A stretch of DNA of 64,000 nt, taken from the NCBI GenBank assembly GCA_026393675.1, contig JAPKZQ010000040.1:62001-126000 (forward strand). Direction: 5' to 3'. Made by a program: the position numbers and the translations under genes. Positions 60,064 through 64,000 of the stretch are shown here, in pieces. Positions within the stretch are counted from its first letter, which is position 1; each line of letters starts with the position of its first letter. This DNA comes from Acidobacteriota bacterium (lineage in GTDB: Bacteria; Acidobacteriota; Vicinamibacteria; Vicinamibacterales; JAKQTR01). Under the pieces are notes generated by a model. The model had not been told where the DNA came from. It worked only from the letters and a program-made list of their open reading frames with translations, and made no database searches.

Positions 60064-60399
60064 GTGAACATCCGCCGCATCGCCAAGCTGGATTCGCTGA
60101 AGAATGGCACCATCATCGGCGCCTGCGTGGGAGCAGTCTTCGGGGCAGTAGCGCTAGGCCTTGAGCAGCCAGTCGACAGCGCCGGGAAGAAGATCGGTTT
60201 TGTGCCCGACACCGTCGGGAAGAAGATCGGCGTGATGGCCGGGGTAATCGCCATGTACGCGGGAATCGGCGCGCTGATCGACTATGCCATCAAAGGCCGC
60301 GAGACGGTGTACGAGCGGCCGGTGGGGGTTCCCAGCGTGCATCTCTCACCCATCGTCGCGCCGCACAGCGTCGGCGTTGCCGGGACGATCGCGTGGTAA
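60064..60399 (+). CDS. Small membrane protein with glycine-zipper-like helix
   Basis: A 111-residue protein starting at GTG 60064. The hydrophobic stretches IIGACVGAVFGAVALGLEQ and IGVMAGVIAMYAGIGALIDY have Gly/Ala every three or four residues, as in glycine-zipper membrane proteins. The end is hydrophobic (VGVAGTIAW). It follows the lipoprotein after 51 bases on the same strand. Function unknown. Confidence 0.6.
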   Translation: MNIRRIAKLDSLKNGTIIGACVGAVFGAVALGLEQPVDSAGKKIGFVPDTVGKKIGVMAGVIAMYAGIGALIDYAIKGRETVYERPVGVPSVHLSPIVAPHSVGVAGTIAW

Positions 60400-60451
60400 A
60401 GACGTCGGCATCGTCGTGTTCACGGAAGAGGTCCCTGCGGCCCTTACAGCG

Positions 60452-61042
60452 CTACTTGCCCTGCAAGAGCGTCACACCTTGATCGAGCAGGCCTTTGACC
60501 TTCGCGAAGTCCAAAACGTCGATGGATACCCGAGTGGCCCCAACGAAACCGGATGACATGAAACCCCGCTGGTCTCGCTTTTGTTGGTGGAAGCCGATGA
60601 GGAAGTCGCCCTTGGTAGCGAATTGGACCTCCGTGTACTCCTGTTTCTCAGTGTCTTTCCACCTCGCCGCAAGTTCGATCATGTGGGCGAGAGCCTTGGA
60701 AAGGCCCTCGACTTCTTCCAGATCCAGAAAACTGGTGTCGGGTCTTGAGAGTCGGCCCGCCTCCACGACTTCGATTCGGAGCCCTCGAGTCCGCCGTTCC
60801 TCGCGGCCAGGCTCAGTCGCGACAGTGGCGTCGAAGGTCATCCTTCCCACCCCCTCGCCAACAACGAACCAGCCGAGTTGGTAGAAATCCGCGACAACCA
60901 GTCTGCCCTTCGTTGCCAGGACGGCCTCCAGCCTCGTCTTCGGCAAGACGTCAGGAGCATTCAACTGCGTTGTGGCCTCTTGCCCATTGGTCCCGATCGT
61001 TGCGCTGGCCAACAGCACCGTAATCACGAGCGACCTTCTCAT
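60452..61042 (-). CDS. Secreted hypothetical protein
   Basis: A 196-residue protein with GGGAGGA seven bases before ATG 61042. The signal peptide is MRRSLVITVLLASATIGTNG. The mature part (RLVVADFYQLGWFVVGEGVG, later SSGFVGATRVSIDVLDFAKV) has no motif I can name. It is convergent with the small membrane protein. A longer upstream frame is not supported. Confidence 0.65.
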   Translation of the reverse strand: MRRSLVITVLLASATIGTNGQEATTQLNAPDVLPKTRLEAVLATKGRLVVADFYQLGWFVVGEGVGRMTFDATVATEPGREERRTRGLRIEVVEAGRLSRPDTSFLDLEEVEGLSKALAHMIELAARWKDTEKQEYTEVQFATKGDFLIGFHQQKRDQRGFMSSGFVGATRVSIDVLDFAKVKGLLDQGVTLLQGK

Positions 61043-61229
61043 CACTGAATCCTCCCGGCGTTCTATCGTTACCCCGACCAGCAGGCGCATCGCCTTCGAG
61101 GGGACGGCGCGACTTGGGTGAACAGGTTGAGCGCAGACGGACTTGCCAGGGATACCTAACATCGTGCCCGTCGGAGTTGGCCGACTGTCGGTCCAGATCG
61201 GCGGAGGGCTGCGTTGAAACGGGCGCTCG

Positions 61230-61619
61230 TTACGGAACCGTCGGGTCTCTCGCCAGCATGTCGATGATGACGGTCTTCAGTTGGGCGAAGGGCGTGTCCT
61301 TGAGGATGTAGCCAGCCGCGCCGGCCGAGATGCAGCGCATCACGGTGTCGCTGTCGGCCTTGGCCGTCAGGACGACGATGCGAGCGTCCTGGAACTCCCG
61401 CCGCACTTCCCGCAACGCTTCCTCGCCCGACTTGTTCGGCATTTTCAAATCGAGGAGCATGAGGTCTGGGCGCTCCTTCCGGAATAGCCCCACGGCTTCG
61501 TATCCATCCCGGCCCTCTCCGACGACCTCGCAGTTGACCGACTCCACGAGGGCCTTCCACAGCGGGCGTATGTTATCGTCGTCGTCGACGACCACCACGC
61601 GGTTTTTTCGAGCTTCCAC
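61230..61619 (-). CDS. CheY-like single-domain response regulator
   Basis: A 129-residue receiver domain with no output domain. The acidic pocket is VVVVDDDDN (D12-D15), the phosphorylated residue is D57 in LMLLDLKMPNKSGEEAL, and T and K follow in VVLTAK and ILKDTPF. It passes phosphate to a partner protein, as CheY or Spo0F do. No kinase is beside it. The gap of 187 bases to the next gene on its right-hand side holds nothing clear. Confidence 0.93.
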   Translation of the reverse strand: MEARKNRVVVVDDDDNIRPLWKALVESVNCEVVGEGRDGYEAVGLFRKERPDLMLLDLKMPNKSGEEALREVRREFQDARIVVLTAKADSDTVMRCISAGAAGYILKDTPFAQLKTVIIDMLARDPTVP

Positions 61620-62003
61620 GGCCCATTCCCCTATCGGTAACGTGTCGGTGACGGTGGCTCCTGGTCGGGACCGCCCACTTCCTTATCGGTTGGTCTCCGG
61701 GGGGACACCAGACCTACCGGCGCAACTTCCTTGGTCGACGTCCGGGCGCTTGAGTTTCCACAGTCTCGAGCTGCCGGCCGACCAGGCCGCACGGGGTTGA
61801 GCGCCTTCTTCGCGCGGTTCCGAATCGCCGGCAGGTCGTGGCATGCGGCTGAGTCTACGCCAACTTGCCGCGATTCTAACCAACAACGCGCACGCCCGCA
61901 CCTTGATCCCGATCGGGAGAAGTCTCCATCCTGCAGGATGTGACCGCCTTCACCGAGGTGACGGCGGTCCGCCGACGCGGCACGCGAAGGCGGAAGGCGG
62001 TTG
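61620..62003. other. Intergenic stretch without a supported gene
   Basis: 384 bases between the receiver gene and the RNA methyltransferase. Open frames on both strands are short or rich in Arg/Ser/Pro and lack ribosome sites, so I take them as chance frames. It probably carries the promoter of the receiver gene. Confidence 0.5.
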
Positions 62004-63200
62004 CTACGGTTTCTTCCGAAGCACGACGACCGACTCGATGTGCGGCGTATGCGGGAGCATGTCGACGGGCTGGACGAGCGAGATGCCGTAGTTCCCACTC
62101 ACGAGCGCCTTCAAGTCCACGGCCAGGGCTTCGGGGTTACAGGAGATGTAGACGATTCGGGGCGGGCGCAGCGACCGGACGATCCAGTCGAGCATCGGCG
62201 CCGCGCACCCCTGCCGGGGCGGATCGAGCACAACCGCATCAGGCGACGCCAGCACCAGGCGGCGGCTGGCGCCCGCCGCGATGTCTTCCACGCGGGCACG
62301 CACGAACCGGCACGACGCTTCGGAGATTCTGTTGAGCCGGCGGCTGGCCTCGCCATCCGCCACGGCCTCCGCGTTCTCCTCGACGGCAGTCACGCTGGCG
62401 CCGCGCTTCGCGAGTGCCAGCGAGAAGAGTCCCGCGCCAGCATAGAGATCCAGGATCCGATCGGCCCCGCGTGTGTGATCGAGCACCAGGTGCACCATGG
62501 CCGCGGCCGCACTCACGTTGGTCTGGAAACACGCCGTGGGAGAAACCAGGTACCCGAGCCCGGCGATCTCCTCTCGCACACGTTCGGCTCCGGCCAGTCG
62601 CCTCGTCGTCGTCCCGAAGAGAAAAGAACCGGGGCGATCATGGAGATTGAGATGCAGGCCAGTCGGCGCGAGCGGCCCGGCCAGGATGTCCCGGACGGCC
62701 GGTCGCAACGCGCGCGCGTTCTCGGTGACGACGAGCGTCGCCAGCAGTTCAGGTGCCGGCCCAGCCACCCGAATCACCAGGTGGCGAGCCACCCCATCTC
62801 TGAGATCTGGCGTCGTCGCTTCGACACCAGCCTTCCGCAGCGCATCCCGAACAGCGAACGCGAGTTGGTTGCCCGCCTCGGCGTGGACGGGACACTCCTC
62901 CACCGGCACGACGGACTGCGATCCCCGCCGGTAGTGTCCCATCACGAGGCCGCGTCCGCGTGCCCCGGTTGCGAATACGAAGTGCACGTTGTTGCGATAA
63001 CCCCAGGGCGTCGACGCGCCGGGAACAACCGGCTGGACCGGCGGACAGCGCGCGCCGAGCGACGCGCGAAGCAACGTCCGCAGCGTGTCGGACTTCACCC
63101 GCAACTGTTCGTCGTACGGAATGTGCTGCCAGAGACATCCGCCGCAATCCTCATGATGGCGGCATCTGGGCTTTACGCGACGAGGGGAGGATTTCGACAT
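62004..63200 (-). CDS. RlmD/TrmA-family 23S rRNA/tRNA uracil-C5 methyltransferase
   Basis: A 398-residue class I methyltransferase of the TrmA/RlmD family. An N-terminal [4Fe-4S] site has C13, C19 and C22 (CRHHEDCGGC), with a later EECPVH supplying a fourth cysteine. The catalytic domain shows ILDLYAGAGLFSLALA for SAM, VVLDPPRQG, and the nucleophile cysteine in VYISCNPEA. Members methylate U1939 or U747 of 23S rRNA or U54 of tRNA. ATG 63200 is used; a TTG at 63269 would overlap the zinc-ribbon gene end by 44 bases. The TRAM domain is missing or very short. Confidence 0.88.
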   Translation of the reverse strand: MSKSSPRRVKPRCRHHEDCGGCLWQHIPYDEQLRVKSDTLRTLLRASLGARCPPVQPVVPGASTPWGYRNNVHFVFATGARGRGLVMGHYRRGSQSVVPVEECPVHAEAGNQLAFAVRDALRKAGVEATTPDLRDGVARHLVIRVAGPAPELLATLVVTENARALRPAVRDILAGPLAPTGLHLNLHDRPGSFLFGTTTRRLAGAERVREEIAGLGYLVSPTACFQTNVSAAAAMVHLVLDHTRGADRILDLYAGAGLFSLALAKRGASVTAVEENAEAVADGEASRRLNRISEASCRFVRARVEDIAAGASRRLVLASPDAVVLDPPRQGCAAPMLDWIVRSLRPPRIVYISCNPEALAVDLKALVSGNYGISLVQPVDMLPHTPHIESVVVLRKKP

Positions 63201-63225
63201 GTACGGTTTGCGCCCGATCGGCTGG

Positions 63226-63855
63226 TCAGTCGCCACCGGCTCCCTTGAACTGGTCGCGCTCGTCTGCAAAGAGCACGTTGAAACTGGTGAGCGTGCCGTA
63301 GCACCCGGTGATGTAGCCCTGCAGCCGAATCTTCACGTCCTCGGGCAAGTCCATCGCGTTGACGTGCTGCTCGAAGGTGCGCAGACGGTTTCGAATCATC
63401 ACGATCTTGTGGAAAAACGTCTCAATCGGCCATGACTTGTCCTGCAGCGATGCGTTACCAGGCTTGAGCACCATCGTTCCACCGCGCCATTTCTCGGCCG
63501 GCACCGCCGGGGTCAAACCGGACTCCTCGCGGATGACCCGGCGAAGCATCGTCTCGAGATCGGTCACACTCGTCTGCTCGGCCATGATCGCCTCCCCGAC
63601 TCGTTCCCGCTCAGATACGGGCGGCAGCGGAATCCCCTCGTCGGCACTCGAACCTGCCGGAGCCACCCGCGGGGCTGCCGGGCTGCGCGCCACGTCGCCG
63701 GCCATCCCGCGCGAGTTGTGCTGGCTCCCGCAGTAGTCACACTGCACGCGCACGGGCCGGCCGGCCGCGTCGGCCACGATCACGGTATGAAGCCGATCGA
63801 TCTTGCACGCCCGGCACAACTCCTCAACCGTGTCTCCGGCTCGGTACGTCCTCAT
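63226..63855 (-). CDS. Zinc-ribbon protein with helical C-terminus
   Basis: A 209-residue protein. The N-terminal C14-x2-C17 (ELCRACKID) and C39-x2-C42 (VQCDYCGSQHNSRG) form a likely zinc ribbon. A Pro/Ala-rich linker follows, then helices (LETMLRRVIREESGLTPAVP, FFHKIVMIRNRLRTFEQHVN, EDVKIRLQGYITGCYGTLTS). The family is not known to me by name; similar proteins occur beside RNA-modification genes. It lies 25 bases upstream of the RNA methyltransferase on the same strand, so the two are probably co-transcribed. Confidence 0.7.
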   Translation of the reverse strand: MRTYRAGDTVEELCRACKIDRLHTVIVADAAGRPVRVQCDYCGSQHNSRGMAGDVARSPAAPRVAPAGSSADEGIPLPPVSERERVGEAIMAEQTSVTDLETMLRRVIREESGLTPAVPAEKWRGGTMVLKPGNASLQDKSWPIETFFHKIVMIRNRLRTFEQHVNAMDLPEDVKIRLQGYITGCYGTLTSFNVLFADERDQFKGAGGD

Positions 63856-64000
63856 GCCTGACTCCCCCGATCAGACTGTACATGAAAAGGGGTCGGGACG
63901 AATTATCAACACAGTCTCCAGACGATGACGGATTCGTCATCCGCACCAGTCACTTACAGTTCTCTAATCAGAATGAGACCTCGTCGATGATTCGTCCCGA

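Noticed and set aside
61631-62098. A 155-codon minus-strand frame between the receiver and the RNA methyltransferase
   Set aside because: Arg/Ser-rich, overlaps the RNA methyltransferase end, and has no ribosome site.

Overview
The window is about 64 kb of GC-rich bacterial chromosome with a 21.4 kb integrated phage-like element in it. The host looks like a member of the Acidobacteriota, possibly near Vicinamibacteria. The reasons are two large TonB-dependent receptors of the Oar type with an N-terminal carboxypeptidase-regulatory domain, a VWFA-domain protein of the kind common in acidobacteria, DUF2911-like and other small secreted proteins, and many REP-like palindromes between genes. This assignment is inferred from gene content; there is no rRNA in the window.

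Layout, left flank (1-37.4 kb): surface-polysaccharide genes come first (glycosyltransferase end, polyprenyl glycosylphosphotransferase, UDP-glucuronate decarboxylase-like SDR). A leftward housekeeping run follows: pgsA, a TPR/SLH protein, hflX, the threonylcarbamoyl-AMP synthase, an MFS exporter, an acyl-CoA dehydrogenase, a methyltransferase and a bactofilin. Next are a NifS-like cysteine desulfurase and mnmA, which together serve tRNA 2-thiolation, then trxB/trxA, glgA, a TonB receptor, a sulfatase-fold/TPR protein, an FdhE-like protein and a D,D-carboxypeptidase. The rest of the flank holds a second TonB receptor, a VWFA protein, a nuclease-fold protein with a histone-H1-like tail, an exported methyltransferase, tRNA-Lys, a KduI/KduD-type uronate pair, a cysteine synthase-like enzyme and tRNA-Glu(UUC).

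The element (37477-58898) lies between two copies of a 17-bp direct repeat. The left copy is the 3' end of tRNA-Glu; the right copy lies inside the last codons of a large serine recombinase. From left to right it carries a small leftward module, a strongly promoted CopG-like repressor, a tyrosine recombinase with an excisionase-like HTH protein, AlpA-like and other HTH proteins, a primase-helicase, small and large terminase subunits, two small unknown proteins, a 686-aa coiled protein, a 2042-aa polyvalent protein with an HEGGH zinc-protease motif, and the serine recombinase. Many neighbours overlap by 4 nt, so the region reads as an intact cassette. I see no portal, capsid, tail or lysis gene. 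It is therefore either a satellite-like element that packages its own DNA and borrows particles, or a prophage that lost its structural block cleanly.

Right flank (58.9-64 kb): a Gly-rich lipoprotein, a small membrane protein, a secreted protein, a CheY-like receiver, a RlmD/TrmA-family RNA methyltransferase and a zinc-ribbon protein.

Other structure not explained by genes: three copies of a roughly 120-bp structured repeat (10.3, 34.0 and 35.9 kb) that abut stop codons and show a compensatory base-pair change in their outer stem.
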